Assembly (NCBI RefSeq): GCF_947179515.1
Contig: NC_067472.1
Coordinates: 164,874,761 to 164,938,760 of the forward strand
Origin: Apodemus sylvaticus
Taxonomy: Eukaryota; Chordata; Mammalia; Rodentia; Muridae
Direction of reading: 5' to 3'
Length of the DNA stretch: 64,000 nucleotides
Within the stretch, counting starts at the first letter, position 1; each line of letters starts with the position of its first letter. A program made the position numbers and the translations under genes. Below the pieces are notes generated by a model, which saw only the letters and a list, made by a program, of their open reading frames with translations, was not told the DNA's origin and searched no databases. Below, piece after piece: positions 9,390 to 19,623 of this stretch.

Positions 9390-10346
9390 AATCAAGTGAA
9401 GGAACTGAACAAAACTATCCAGGATCTAAAAGTGGAAATAGAAATAATAAAGAAATAACAAAGTAAGACATCTCTGGAGATAGAAAAACTTGGAAAGAAT
9501 TCAGGAGTCACAGATGCAAGTATCAGCAACAGAATAAAAGAGATAGAAGAAAGAACCTCAGGTGCTGAAGATACCATAGAAAACATTGACTCAACAGTCA
9601 AAGAAAATGCAAAATGCATAAAGCTGGTAACCCAAAAAATCCAGGAACTCCAGGACACAATGAGAAGACCAAATCTAAGGATTATAGGTATACAAGAGAG
9701 CAAAGATTTACAACTTAAAGGGCCAGTAAATATCTTCAACAAAATTATAGAAGAAAACTTCCCTAACCTAAAGAAAGAGATGCCCATGAACATACAAGAA
9801 GCCTTCAGAACTCCAAACAGAATGGACCAGACCAGAAAGTCCTCCAAGCACATAATAATCAAAACAGCAAATGCACTAAACAAAGAAAGAATATTAAAAA
9901 CAGTAAGGGAAAAGGGCAAGTAACTTATAAAGGCAGACCTATCAGAATTACACCAGACTTCTCACCAGTGACGATGAAAGCTAGAAGATCCTGGGCAGAT
10001 CTCATACAGACCCTAAGAGAACACAAATGCCAGCCCAGGCTACTATACCCAGCAAAACTCTCAATCATCATAGATGGAGAAACCAAGATATTCCATGATA
10101 AAACCAAATTTACACAATATCTGTCCACAAATCCAGCCCTACAAAGGATAATAGATGGAAAACAAGGAAGGAAACTATACCCTAGAAAAAGCAAGGAGGT
10201 AATTTATTCCAACAAACCCAAAAGAAGATAGCCACACAAACATAAAAAATAACAGCAAAAATAACAGGAAGCAACAATCTCTATTCCTTAATATCTCTTA
10301 ACTTCAATTAACTCAATTCCCCAATAAAAAGACATAGACTAACAGA
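9390..10346 (+). mobile_element. L1 LINE fragment: most of ORF1, spacer and ORF2 start
   Basis: Begins aatcaagtgaaggaactga inside the ORF1 coiled-coil region. It continues through the RNA-binding and C-terminal domains of ORF1 (MRRPNLRIIGIQESKD at 9660 onward, then MTMKARRSWADLIQTLREHK at 9968 onward) to a stop near 10231. It then crosses the inter-ORF spacer and ends about 90 bases later in the first part of ORF2 (agacatagactaacaga). ORF1 is broken by stops and by a one-base frameshift near 9912-9918, so it is dead. Neither the 5' UTR nor the 3' end with its poly-A is present. The left end is the U6 sequence and the right end is an abrupt switch to an AT-rich tandem array. Confidence 0.95.
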
Positions 10347-11215
10347 AATATTTTTCATATAAATCTTCAATTTTATCAGAAAATGTTTATAATTCCTCTT
10401 TCAATTAATTTAGTAATTTTTTATGTCTACCATTTTATATGCATTATTTTTCATATATAATCTTCAATATTAACATGTTTTCCATGTTAAATCTTCAATT
10501 TTACCTGAAAATGTTTATAATTCCACTTTCAATCAACTTAGAATTATTTTTATGCCTACCATTTTATTTGGAAAATTTCCATGATAATCTTCAATTTTAA
10601 CATGTTTTTCTATATATTTCTTCAATTTTTTTTTTTTTTTTTTTTTTGATTTGGTTTTTTCGAGACAGGGTTTCTCTTTGTAGCCCTGGCTGTTCTGGAA
10701 TTCACTCTGTAGACCAGGCTGGCCTCGAACTCAGAAATCCACCTGCCTCTGCCTCCCAGAGTGCTGGGATTACAGGTGTGCGCCACCACCGCCCGGCGTA
10801 TTTCTTCAATTTTATCAGAATATTTTCCATGTAAATCTTCAACTTTATCAGAAAATGTTTATAATTCCACTCTCAATCAACTTAGGAATACTTTTATGCT
10901 TACCATTATTATATCTATGTAAGATTTTCCATGATAATCTTCAAGTTTAACATGTTTTCTACATTTTTCTACAATTTTATCAGAAATATTTTTCCTGTAA
11001 ATCTTCAATCCTATCATAATTTCTATTTCATTTTTCAATTAATTTAGCAATTTTTTATGTCTATCACTTTACTCTTTAATTTTCCATGAAAATTATCAAT
11101 TTTAACATGTTTTTCTATATCTTTTCTATTTTATCAGAAATATTCTCCATGTAAATCTTCAATTTTATCATAAAATGTTTTTACTTCTTTTTTTCAATAA
11201 AAGAACATGCTTGTC
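10347..11215. repeat. AT-rich tandem array, about 160-bp monomer, about 5 copies
   Basis: The word AAATCTTCAA recurs at 10361, 10489, 10833, 10999 and 11153. After removing the inserted B1 plus its duplicated site, the spacings are about 128, 160, 166 and 154 bp. Each monomer carries, in order, atcttcaattttatcaga, aatgtttataattcc, tttcaatcaacttag, tttttatgtctaccatttta, ttccatgataatcttcaa and ttttaacatgttttt. Internal similarity between its halves suggests a smaller ancestral unit. A+T is very high. No match to a satellite family I can name. Confidence 0.85.
10626..10798 (-). mobile_element. B1 SINE inserted in the AT-rich array
   Basis: Reverse B1 from a T-run through cgagacagggtttctctttg to gtgcgccaccaccgcccggc. 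Flanked by a perfect 15-bp target duplication TATTTCTTCAATTTT at 10615-10629 and 10799-10813, so it inserted after the array had formed. Confidence 0.97.
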
Positions 11216-11219
11216 AAAA

Positions 11220-11250
11220 TGTGTGTGTGTGTGTGTGTATGTGTGTGTGT
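11220..11250. repeat. (GT)n microsatellite
   Basis: About 15 GT units with one TA interruption. Forms the tail end of the following reversed B3. Confidence 0.95.
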
Positions 11251-11348
11251 TTTGCCTGCAGTTATGTCTGTGTACCACTTGTATATCTGGTACTCATCAT
11301 GCATCATGTCTCCTGATACATATATGGTTGTAGGCCACCATGTGGTTG
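11251..11348 (-). mobile_element. B3-type SINE, part 1 (split by a solo LTR)
   Basis: tttgcctgcagttatgtctg to gccaccatgtggttg. The element resumes at 12010-12083 after the LTR. Confidence 0.85.
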
Positions 11349-12009
11349 TGTAAGACCCCCCACAAACCGAGGGTGCCCCTGCATTTCACGCCTCGGAAGG
11401 CAACACACAAATCACTCGTGAGAAACGGTCTCGATGCAATAATATGAGGATTTCTTTTATTCCAGAATTCTGGGTTCCACAGCCATACACTGTGCAGGGC
11501 TAGAGGATTGTGGACCCCGAGTGCAGAATTGGGACAGCTTTTATAAGTTCATAATGAAGTCCGTGAATCACCAACCAATTATTCCTTAGCATCGAGAGCC
11601 CGAGAATCACCAACCAATCATTCCTTAGCATCTAGAGCCCACGAAATGCGAGCCAATCGATTTGTACCACTCCATAGTTTTTGGGCCAATCGGTTTAAAT
11701 TATCGGAGCCCACGCTCAGTGGACCAATTAGTTTCCTATTTTCTTGGAGTCTATAGCTGCGTGAACTCATGGATAGGTAATGGCATAAGCAGTTTACAGA
11801 AGCAAGATAAGCTTAGCTCATTTCCAGTAACCTTGTGGGGCCAGGATCACCTATTCAAGGCCCCTTTGCTAGCTCTAAACAAAGGGCGGGCTCTGGAATG
11901 TGACCTTTTACCTCGTTTCTAACAAAGAGCACAAAGAGTGGGCTCTGGAATATGAAGTGTTTGGGGTTCCTTAGAAGGCTGGAGTTAGGCTGTAGTTTCT
12001 CTTCTTTCA
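11349..12009 (-). mobile_element. Solo LTR of an endogenous retrovirus
   Basis: A 661-bp unit that begins TG (TGTAAGACC) and ends CA (TTCTTTCA). It is bounded by the 4-bp direct repeat GTTG at 11345-11348 and 12010-12013, and it splits one B3. Minus orientation follows from a TATAAAA box (reverse of ttttata, about 11540) and an AATAAA signal (reverse of 11457-11462) in LTR order. Five CCAAT words on the plus strand (ATTGG in LTR sense) at 11575, 11614, 11653, 11686 and 11724 sit in an imperfect tandem repeat of about 38 bp. No gag, pol or env is present. A 4-bp duplication fits gammaretrovirus-like (class I) integration. I do not recognise the named family. Confidence 0.85.
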
Positions 12010-12083
12010 GTTGCTGGGAATTGAACTCAAGTCCTCTGGAAGAGCAGCCAGTGCTCCTAACCACTCAACCATCTCTCCAGCCC
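12010..12083 (-). mobile_element. B3-type SINE, part 2 (head)
   Basis: gttgctgggaattgaactca to accatctctccagccc. It continues the B3 interrupted at 11348. Confidence 0.85.
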
Positions 12084-12795
12084 AATGACAGGTGTCTTTT
12101 ATTTACAGAGATATGCTCTCAATTCTGACATAACCCCCAGTAAGCCTCATGCCCACAGCCCCACTAGGTCATGCATTCAAAGGCTGCGAACCCACTCTAG
12201 AACCTTTACAGTCACTTCGTGTTAACCATCTACATCAGGTGGCATTCTATCCGCACAGAAAGAGAATACGTTCCTGCCTGGCATGAATGCTCACCGGGGA
12301 CAGTATCTTTTGGATAGACCTTCTAATGATAGAAATGTCATTGGGTCAATGACATTTTTCACTCTCAGTTTCTCCAAATGCTTAGGACCTAGAACTCCCC
12401 CCAGAAGATTCCATTCAATCCCTTTCCAGTTCACCAAGGACAAAGTCCACAAGAGTTTCAAATCTCCCTGGCCAGCAGAGACATGAGGCAGAGACCTCTG
12501 GGCAGCCAGCACGGTTGCAAATTACTTCAGCTTTGCATACTTCCGGCTTTGCCCCAGTGCTGTGGGGGGTGATTATCCCAAGGGCAGGAGAAGGTGAGTT
12601 TGAGCTGCAGGAGTGGGGTGGGGGGAGGGGAGCTGAAAGCGACAACACAAGCAGCCATGATCTTGAATCCATGTGGTAACATATTTACAACTTCATCTCT
12701 TGCTCAAAATAGGCTGTCAAGGTTGGAGAGACCAGCGCTCAGACCTTTTCACCCAGATTTACATGTCCTGACTCTGGAATTATTGAAGGATCTAC
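12084..12795. other. Unique intronic sequence
   Basis: No repeat family or exon recognised. Confidence 0.4.
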
Positions 12796-12847
12796 AGGGA
12801 GGGAGGGAGGAAGGGCGGGAAGAAGGGAGGGAGGAAGGGAGGGAGGA
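12796..12847. repeat. GGGA/GGAA purine repeat
   Basis: Runs of GGGAGG and GGAAG. Several GGG runs could form a G-quadruplex on this strand. Confidence 0.85.
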
Positions 12848-13540
12848 TCATTATACTTTTCAGAGAGACTCCTTCAGAGATAATGCTATTTACTTAAGAG
12901 AAAGACCAGCTAAATGACATTGTAAAAATAAATCGCACAGCAGAGCTCTAGAGGCAGGAGAGGCAAGATCCTCTCCAGACTTAAGTGTCCTCCGACCCCT
13001 AGGCCCCCCCTGCCCTCTTACCAAACCTCAGCAGTTGACTAAACTTCTGGGGAGTCAACACCAGCGGTACCAGACCTTACCTGCTAGCTCTTCCAGCTCA
13101 GCCAAGTTCCAAAGGAACCCACTCTGCCGCAGGCCCCCAACCCCCACCTCAGCCAGCCAGCGGCATTCAGTCTCAAAAAAAAAAAAAAAAAAAAAGTCCA
13201 GACTGGTGGAACTTGTTTTCTGGCTATTGTTCAAGGCAATTGTTCCCTGAACCCCCAGGGCCTGAGTGAGATGAGGTCCTCTGGTGTGGATGAGTGAGCA
13301 AGCCCAGCTTACCAGAAAACCCCAGGAAAAGAAAGGGAAAGGTTGGCTACCTGTATTCCCACCACACAGGTATGTTAACTATTTTCCCACCAGCGGGCTG
13401 GCTCAGAGCATCTCCAACCCCCAACTGCTCCAAGGTCCCATTAGGGAAGCCTTCAAAAACCTTTCTAGGATTCCCGGAAGGCCTTTCATAAAGGACCAGG
13501 GAAATGATAAAAAAAAAACCCTGCTGTAGAAAGTCTGTTA
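12848..13540. other. Unique intronic sequence with an A20 tract
   Basis: A 20-21 base A-run lies at 13175-13195 after cggcattcagtctc. It might be a retrocopy tail, but no source gene is recognisable upstream. Confidence 0.4.
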
Positions 13541-13555
13541 ATATTCCCAATATAC

Positions 13556-13744
13556 GCCACGTTGGTGGCGCACGCCTGTAATCCCAGCACTCTGGGAGGC
13601 AGAGGCAGGCGGATTTCTGAGTTCAAGGCCAGCCTGGTCTACAGAGTGAGTTCCAGGACAGCCAGGGCTACACAGAGAAACCCTGTCTCGAAAAAACCAA
13701 ATCCAAAAAACAAAAAACAAAAAAACAAACAAACAAACAAAAAA
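13556..13744 (+). mobile_element. B1 SINE with target-site duplication
   Basis: ggtggcgcacgcctgtaatc through gaaaccctgtctcg plus an A/C-rich tail. Flanked by the 15-bp repeat ATATTCCCAATATAC at 13541-13555 and 13745-13759. A young-looking copy. Confidence 0.97.
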
Positions 13745-13901
13745 ATATTCCCAATATACTATATCCTTTAATCCCCATACTTCTATGATCAAAAAAATAG
13801 GTAACATTAACAACTTCCTAAGAACTGTGCCCAGCTAGTATTTAACATATTGTCTTCCCAGTTATCATGAGATAGATATAAATAGTTAATATTATTCAGA
13901 G

Positions 13902-14077
13902 GGGCTGGAGAGATGCCTCAGTGGTTAAGTGCTCTTCTGAAGGTTCTGAGTTCAAATCCTAGCAACCACAAGGTGGCTCACAACCATCCATAATGAGACT
14001 TGATCCCCTCTTCTGGGGTGTCTGAAGATAGCTACAGTGTATTCATATACATACAATAAATAAATAAATCTTTAAAA
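13902..14077 (+). mobile_element. B2 SINE
   Basis: gggctggagagatgcctcag to AATAAATAAATCTTTAAAA. A few bases are missing in the head (ggttaagtgctcttctga). Confidence 0.93.
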
Positions 14078-14090
14078 AAACCTCAGAGAT

Positions 14091-14260
14091 CGCGGGGCGG
14101 TGGTGGCGCATGCCTGTAATCCCAGTACTCTGGGAGACAGAGGAAGGTGGATTTCTGAGTTCGAGGCCAGTCTGGTCTACAGAGTGAGTTCCAGGACAGC
14201 CAGGACTACACAGAGAAACCCTGTCTCGACAAAAACCAAATCCAAAAAAAAAAAAAACAA
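14091..14260 (+). mobile_element. B1 SINE inserted at the B2 tail
   Basis: gcggtggtggcgcatgcctg to gaaaccctgtctcgac plus an A-tail. The 13-bp repeat AAACCTCAGAGAT flanks it (14078-14090 and 14261-14273), so it is younger than the adjoining B2. Confidence 0.95.
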
Positions 14261-14273
14261 AAACCTCAGAGAT

Positions 14274-14860
14274 GAGAAAACTGAGGATTGGAGTAGGTCA
14301 TGGAAGGAGAAACCTGTAAAGTGTTATGAGTGATGTGTATATGATATATACACATATACATACACACATAAACACACACATATGTGTGTGTTCATATCCG
14401 AGAGCTCTGCAGGCCACAGAGCTAATGCAAATCAGAATAAGGTCGGTGTGGTGTTCACCTTCCCCCTTGTTTAGGGCAGGGTCTCTCCCCAAACAAGGGG
14501 TTAGTTCACTAGTGCCCATGTGTTCTCTAGGCTAGCCCAATAGCTTCCAGAGGTTTTCTGCCTCTACCTCCTATCTCACTGTAGTCCTGGGAGCCTTGAG
14601 ATCACAGACTTACATGCTACATGGTTTGATAGGGGTTTGATAGGGGTTTGATAGGGGTTTGGGGATTCAATCTCAGCATCAGGACCCAGATGAGGCTTGT
14701 ACTGAAAATGTTTTAACCAGTGTTAGCCACTGAGCCGGCCATCTCTGTCCATCTCACAGTAGCTCGAGTCACAGATTTTTAAGACACATCTACTCAGTGT
14801 TCTAGAAGGTCTTAGAAGTGTTCCACAACACAGAAGACACAGCTACTTGAATTAAAAAAA
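14274..14860. other. Unique intronic sequence with small repeats
   Basis: Contains a TA/CA-rich patch at 14338-14392 and three copies of an 11-mer at 14625-14657. Otherwise unrecognised. Confidence 0.4.
14625..14663. repeat. TTTGATAGGGG 11-bp tandem repeat
   Basis: Three perfect copies followed by TTTGGGG. The four G-runs at regular spacing could support a G-quadruplex. Confidence 0.9.
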
Positions 14861-15068
14861 GGGGGGGGGGGGGGCTGGAGAGATGGCTCAGCGGTTAAGA
14901 GCACTGAGTGCTCTTTCAGAGGTCCCGAGTTCAATTCCTAGCAACCACATGGTGGCTCACAGCCATCTGTAATGAGATCTTATGCACTCTTCTGGAGTGT
15001 CTGAAGACACTTATATAAATAAGTGTACTTGTATAAATAAAATAAATAAATAAATCTTTAAAAAAAAA
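14861..15068 (+). mobile_element. B2 SINE preceded by a G14 tract
   Basis: A 14-base G-run flows into ggctggagagatggctcagc, then a full B2 to an AAATAAATAAATAAATC tail. A short local duplication (ataaataagtgtactt) lies near 15012-15032. Confidence 0.93.
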
Positions 15069-15161
15069 CAATAAGTGGGATGCAGATATAGCTGAGAAAC
15101 AGCATGATGACCTGGGACTCCCAGCACTCGGGGAAGAACGACAACATAAGAGACCAAAGAA

Positions 15162-15166
15162 ACAAC

Positions 15167-15205
<39 letters not shown>
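15162..15205. repeat. (CAA)n microsatellite
   Basis: About 14 CAA units. Confidence 0.95.
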
Positions 15206-15206
<1 letters not shown>

Positions 15207-15216
15207 AACAAAACCC

Positions 15217-16299
15217 CACAAGTTTGTCACCTCTCTCTGGGTCCAGTTTTTTGTAGTTCTGGTACAAAAGAAAAAAAAATTATCCAAAAGTTTAATTTGA
15301 ACTTTGCAAAGGCACAGTTTAAATCCCAACATCAGCAAGTTTTGTTGACCTAGACATGGGTAAGGGTGCCCCTAAACTCAAGAGGCACACAGAGGCTGTG
15401 CCAGCTCTGCAGAGAAACAACCAAATAGGTCTTTGCTGGAATCCGGGCGCCAATTACCTTGTTAGAGCACCCTCATTTTGGGGAGACTCAGGTCTCCCGT
15501 GTGGTATTGTGTTAATGACACAGGTTCGGTTCTCACAGAACTTTTGTGAGAATTAAAGGGTTTGATGGGTGCCCGCGGTTCTCCAGGCGCATCAGAGAGC
15601 ACCAACTGGGGCAGCTGCAGCCCAGGCTGCAAGGAACCTGCGCGGTATGGGAGGGAGGTGTCATCCGCATTGTAAAACAGGCAGTAAAGTCTGGGGGTTG
15701 GGGTGAGGCATACTGTTCCTCGCTGTCGTCTGTGGGCAAGGTCTCAGGGGAGAAGCACGTCTATTGATGGGGCCAGGTGCAAGCCCAAATCACTTGAGAT
15801 GAAGAGAGGGAAACAAAAATCCCACCAAGAGGGCTTAGAGGGGATTTAGCAGAGATGGGAATGCTCCAGGCTTGGGTTTCATCCCTCAGCACCTTTGTCC
15901 CATTTCGGTAACCCACTCCTGGACAAGTAGGTGGTCCCTCCGAGGAAGCATGAAATTCTCCCTCTGGTTTCAGGGGCTCAGTATGGTTGGCAACCCCAGG
16001 CTTTGGTCTGGATGCCTCAGACCCTCATTGTTGTAACAGGCACCAGAGTGTCTGCTGACCTCAGCTACACAAAGCCTTCCCTCCTCCCAGGCTCCTCCAT
16101 GCTCAGCTTGAGCTATTGCCAGTCACTGGCCGGCTTGGGCCAAGGTTCTCAGCAAACTCATCCTCATTTTCAATTTCCCGGAAGGAGTTTCCCCTAAACA
16201 TCCACAGATCCAGCCATCGCAAGGAATGCAAACAGTGAACACCCGCTGACTAGGGAGAAGAGTTTTAATAACAGGTTCCAGGCACTGTCTTGGTATCCT
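15217..16299. other. Unique intronic sequence, CpG-richer at 15440-15730
   Basis: No repeat recognised. About a dozen CpG by hand count at 15440-15730 (cgggcgcc, cccgcgg, ggcgc, gcgcgg), which is high for mouse intron. Confidence 0.4.
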
Positions 16300-16430
16300 G
16301 TGGATGTCAGCCGATTGCACTATTGAGTACTATGGCCTCAATTTCATAGATGGGGAAGGGGAGCTCTCAGAAGCCAAGTCGGCTGATTAGGGTACTCGTG
16401 CGTCATGTACTAGCAACTCTGGTTCCAGAG
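16300..16430 (+). mobile_element. Possible MIR relic
   Basis: caatttcatagatggggaag followed by agccaagtcggctgatta loosely follows the MIR core order. Weak. Confidence 0.4.
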
Positions 16431-16908
16431 TTACTGTGAACCACATCAAAGGAAGAAAAAAAAACTCAATCTGCTTTGGCAGGGGGAAGGGTATGTAAGA
16501 AATCAGAACATCCACCTGCTCTCCATACCAAGGACACCTTAGTATCACAGGTCATTTGAAAACATCTCAGCGAGCTAAAGAAAATGGGTTGTTTGTGTGT
16601 GAGGGGGATTCCCAGAGAGGCCAACTAGTTGGCCACCTTAAGTCTACGGAGGTGGGGGTACATGGGGTCTTGGCATTCTCATAAACTCTCCTCAACCCCG
16701 ACCTCCGTTCAGTTTCCAGTACATCTTAGGACTATCTGAATCTCTAGAAAGCTGAATATGCAAGAAGCATGCCGCCCCAGGGCAGCAGGCAGAGAGGTAG
16801 GGGTGTCTGTCTCCCTGTCTGCGGTCAAAGCCTCGCCTTTAAAGTTCTGCCTTCGGGAGGAAAAAGCTAGACAAGGAGCTAGGTCAAGAAACTACCCTAT
16901 CCTTCAGC
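16431..16908. other. Unique intronic sequence
   Basis: No feature recognised. Confidence 0.4.
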
Positions 16909-17003
16909 AGGCATGGTAGTGCATGCCTGTAAGTCCAGCACTTAGAAGGTAGAGGCAGGTGGAGCTAGGACAGCCAGAGCTACATAAAAAGACCCGGTCT
17001 GGA
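16909..17003 (+). mobile_element. B1 SINE with internal deletion
   Basis: caggcatggtagtgcatgcc and ggacagccagagctacata are present, but the middle (about 40 bp) is missing. The tail is replaced by a GGAA repeat. Confidence 0.85.
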
Positions 17004-17087
17004 AAGGAGGAAGGAAGGAAGGAAGGAAGGAAGGAAGGAAGGAAGGAAGGAAGGAAGGAAGGAAGGAAGGAAGGAAGGAAGGAAGGA
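17004..17087. repeat. (GGAA)n microsatellite
   Basis: About 20 GGAA units. Tandem GGAA is also the core of ETS-factor sites, but here it simply extends a B1 tail. Confidence 0.95.
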
Positions 17088-17102
17088 TAGTAGTTAGCCC
17101 TC

Positions 17103-17300
17103 AGTGTTGGAAAGATGGCTCCGCAATTAAGAGCACCAGTTACTCATTGCAGAGGATCCTAGTTCAGTTCCCAGAACCCACATGGTGCCTCACACCCACC
17201 CTTCAAGTCCTGTTCCTGGGGATCCAATGCTCTCTAGGCAAATATATGGTACATACACATGCAGGCAAAACACTCCTACACATAAAATCAATAAATACGA
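17103..17300 (+). mobile_element. B3-type SINE
   Basis: agtgttggaaagatggctcc head, cagaacccacatggtgcctc, catgcaggcaaaacactcct and an AATCAATAAATAC tail. Confidence 0.88.
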
Positions 17301-17751
17301 AGAAAACAAAATCACCTACCACTCAAAAGTCAGCTTTACGACTGAAGAGAAGCAAGGCGGTAGCTAATTAGGCACCCCAGCTGGCCAACAGCCTGGGGCA
17401 CCATTAACATGCAAGCTGGACATCTTCCTCCTCTAAGAATCATTCAGCAGCCTAGAAGGAGGCCCCAGCAGCCCAAGGCCAGCTCCAAGGTCATCCATCC
17501 ATCCATCAGCTTTCCCAGATGTGAGCAGTAGTTAGGATCCCAGTTCTCTAAGCTCTCTGCAGCACAGCCTCAGCCAAAGTCACCACATGGACCGGGAGCT
17601 TCAGGGAGTCAGAACTGCCAGCAGCTAAGGTCCCACTGCAAAGCAAGGGTGTTTCCTACCCCAGAAACAAGCAGGTGCTCAGTCAGGTTGCCAAGCAGCG
17701 AGCCCTGGTGAATCCCTGACCAAAGGAAACACCCTTTGCGAAGCAGTTCCC
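17301..17751. other. Unique intronic sequence
   Basis: Contains a short (CATC)n-like word near 17495. Nothing else recognised. Confidence 0.4.
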
Positions 17752-17915
17752 CTCTTTATTAGCTGTGTGATCTTGGATGACTGACTTAGCTTCTCTGAGT
17801 TCCCACTGACTCATTTTCAAGTTAGGCGTGCTCTTACAGGCTTTGCCAGAAAAACTGAAGGGGAGGGAAGGTGTCTGCTAGATGCCTGGCACTCAGTAGC
17901 TGGTGAGAGCCACTT
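17752..17915 (+). mobile_element. MIR relic
   Basis: Clear MIR order: ttagctgtgtgatcttggat, gacttagcttctctgagttc, actcattttcaagttagg and tgcctggcactcagtag. Confidence 0.85.
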
Positions 17916-18390
17916 TGTGCTCCCTGGTTAGGGTTAAAAACTGGACTCCCCCATCTCTGGACAGTTATTTATGTATATACTTAAAGTTGTAATACTGAAG
18001 CTGCTTGCTCCCTCCTGGGACCTAATTTTTAGGAGAGTTTTTTTTTTTTTTTTTAAAGCCCACTCAGTAATTTTCAGTGTTAGTAAACACAACCGCAGCC
18101 TCATCTGGCTCCTTAGATTCTAAACAACACCCCCCCCCCCCAAGTCACTCTAATCAAGCCACCGGCAGCCCCCGTGTGGGCCACTCCGGCATGCTCCACT
18201 CCCCTTCCCCCAAGCAGCCCTGAAGACTTGAGACAGCTGGGCGAGCAACACCCAGTTTTTCAGGCTTGACAGCCTGGTTTGATAAGAGAGCCTGGAGATG
18301 AATCGTCTAGGTGTGTCAAATGCTTTTGGGGAATGTCCCAGCCACCTCTAAGCCATCAAGGTTAAAGAGGAGGACACAGGGAGGCGGGAT
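17916..18390. other. Unique intronic sequence with T and C homopolymers
   Basis: A T-run of about 16 at 18038-18054 and a C-run of about 13 at 18129-18141. No gene recognised. Confidence 0.4.
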
Positions 18391-18392
18391 TT

Positions 18393-18396
<4 letters not shown>

Positions 18397-18428
<32 letters not shown>
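18397..18428. repeat. (CA)n microsatellite
   Basis: About 16 uninterrupted CA units. Confidence 0.97.
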
Positions 18429-18429
<1 letters not shown>

Positions 18430-18480
18430 AAAGTGGTGATTTTGGCAACAGCCCCATTACCTGCTCTGCCAGCTTTCCAA

Positions 18481-18795
18481 GGACCCACGGGGCGTCGCAT
18501 GCCCTCTACCCCTAGTCCCGGGAACTATGAGAAACCGTCCTACCTTGTAAGGTTCTCAGGCCTGAGCATGGCCCTACATTGTGGTCCCTGGAGAACGGTG
18601 GACAAAGAAGCCGAATGACTCTCATGGGACCATAGTCCCGGCAGCCGGCCGTCCCGCCCACGCCGGGCCAGGCAGTCACAGCACCCTGTGACTCTGCTAC
18701 TGGGGGGCTAGTGAGGAGACTATTACGGCTCCCTGGCCCTAGAGGGAAATCCGATCCGCCAACAAAATTAACCTTTAAAGTGCTGAGGGAGCGGA
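18481..18795. other. CpG-rich non-repeat patch
   Basis: By hand count 17 CpG in about 315 bp, with seven clustered at 18611-18665 (ccgaatg, cccggcagccggccgtcccg, cgccggg). It is G+C-rich and matches no SINE or LTR I know. It could be a small intragenic regulatory element. No promoter motif decides this. Confidence 0.5.
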
Positions 18796-19586
18796 GGTCA
18801 GGGCTCAGTGCTGGTATCAAGTCAGCTGTGTGAAGTTTCAGCAAAGCAAATCCAACAGCAAACTCAGACACCTACCGTAAAGCACAGAATAGAGGGTCCT
18901 GCACATGTCCCAGAGGCCGCTATCATAGATCCCACATCTACTGCACTAAAAACGCAAAAGGTCTTTTTAGCAACATGTGTTTTTTTTTTTTTTTTAACTG
19001 CATGGAACTCAACAGTCATAGCAATTCTGCTCAATCGGTGAGCATATGACTTCAAAGCATTTGGTTAAAATGATAAACCCTGAAAAAGAGAAAGATGTTA
19101 CCTGTCTGTATGGTTAACAAGGACACACATTCTTTCTAAGGATGCTGGTATTAATGGGGCACCAAGGGAAATATGCATTAATTCCTCCTAAATGTTTTAA
19201 AAAAAGAAATTAATCTCAGTCTGCACGTGGCTACATCGAGCTTTATGGTAGCGCTGGCGAGAAAGGAAGATGGGACCGAAGAGGGACCAGGTCTAGGATG
19301 GGAAGGAGTTGAACCCAGCGAATCTATCAAAACCTGTAACCCAGCACTCAGAAGGCAAGATAGAAACAGATGCAGGAAGAAGCAAACAACTGTCTCACAG
19401 CTGGGAATGTAAAAGCAAAGCTACGTTATGGCCACAGGCTTTTATCTCCAGAGAAAGGGTAAAGATGATTCAAACCCCTGCTTATTTTCCCTAAATCCTA
19501 CAGCGTGGCTTTACAGCAGCCTTGAAACACTTTTCCTGAGCTAGGCTCACCGCTGGGGGCCATGTTGCTGCAGCAGCTGGTAAGGG

Positions 19587-19591
<5 letters not shown>

Positions 19592-19622
<31 letters not shown>
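19592..19622. repeat. (TG)n microsatellite
   Basis: About 15 TG units. Confidence 0.95.

Positions 19623-19623
<1 letters not shown>

Noticed and set aside
9392..9919. 175-aa minus-strand open frame
   Set aside because: It is the antisense strand of the L1 ORF1 fragment, which is A-rich on the plus strand and therefore stop-poor on the other.
12848..13195. Retropseudogene ending at the A20 tract
   Set aside because: No recognisable parent sequence and no flanking duplication found, so it was left as unassigned intron.
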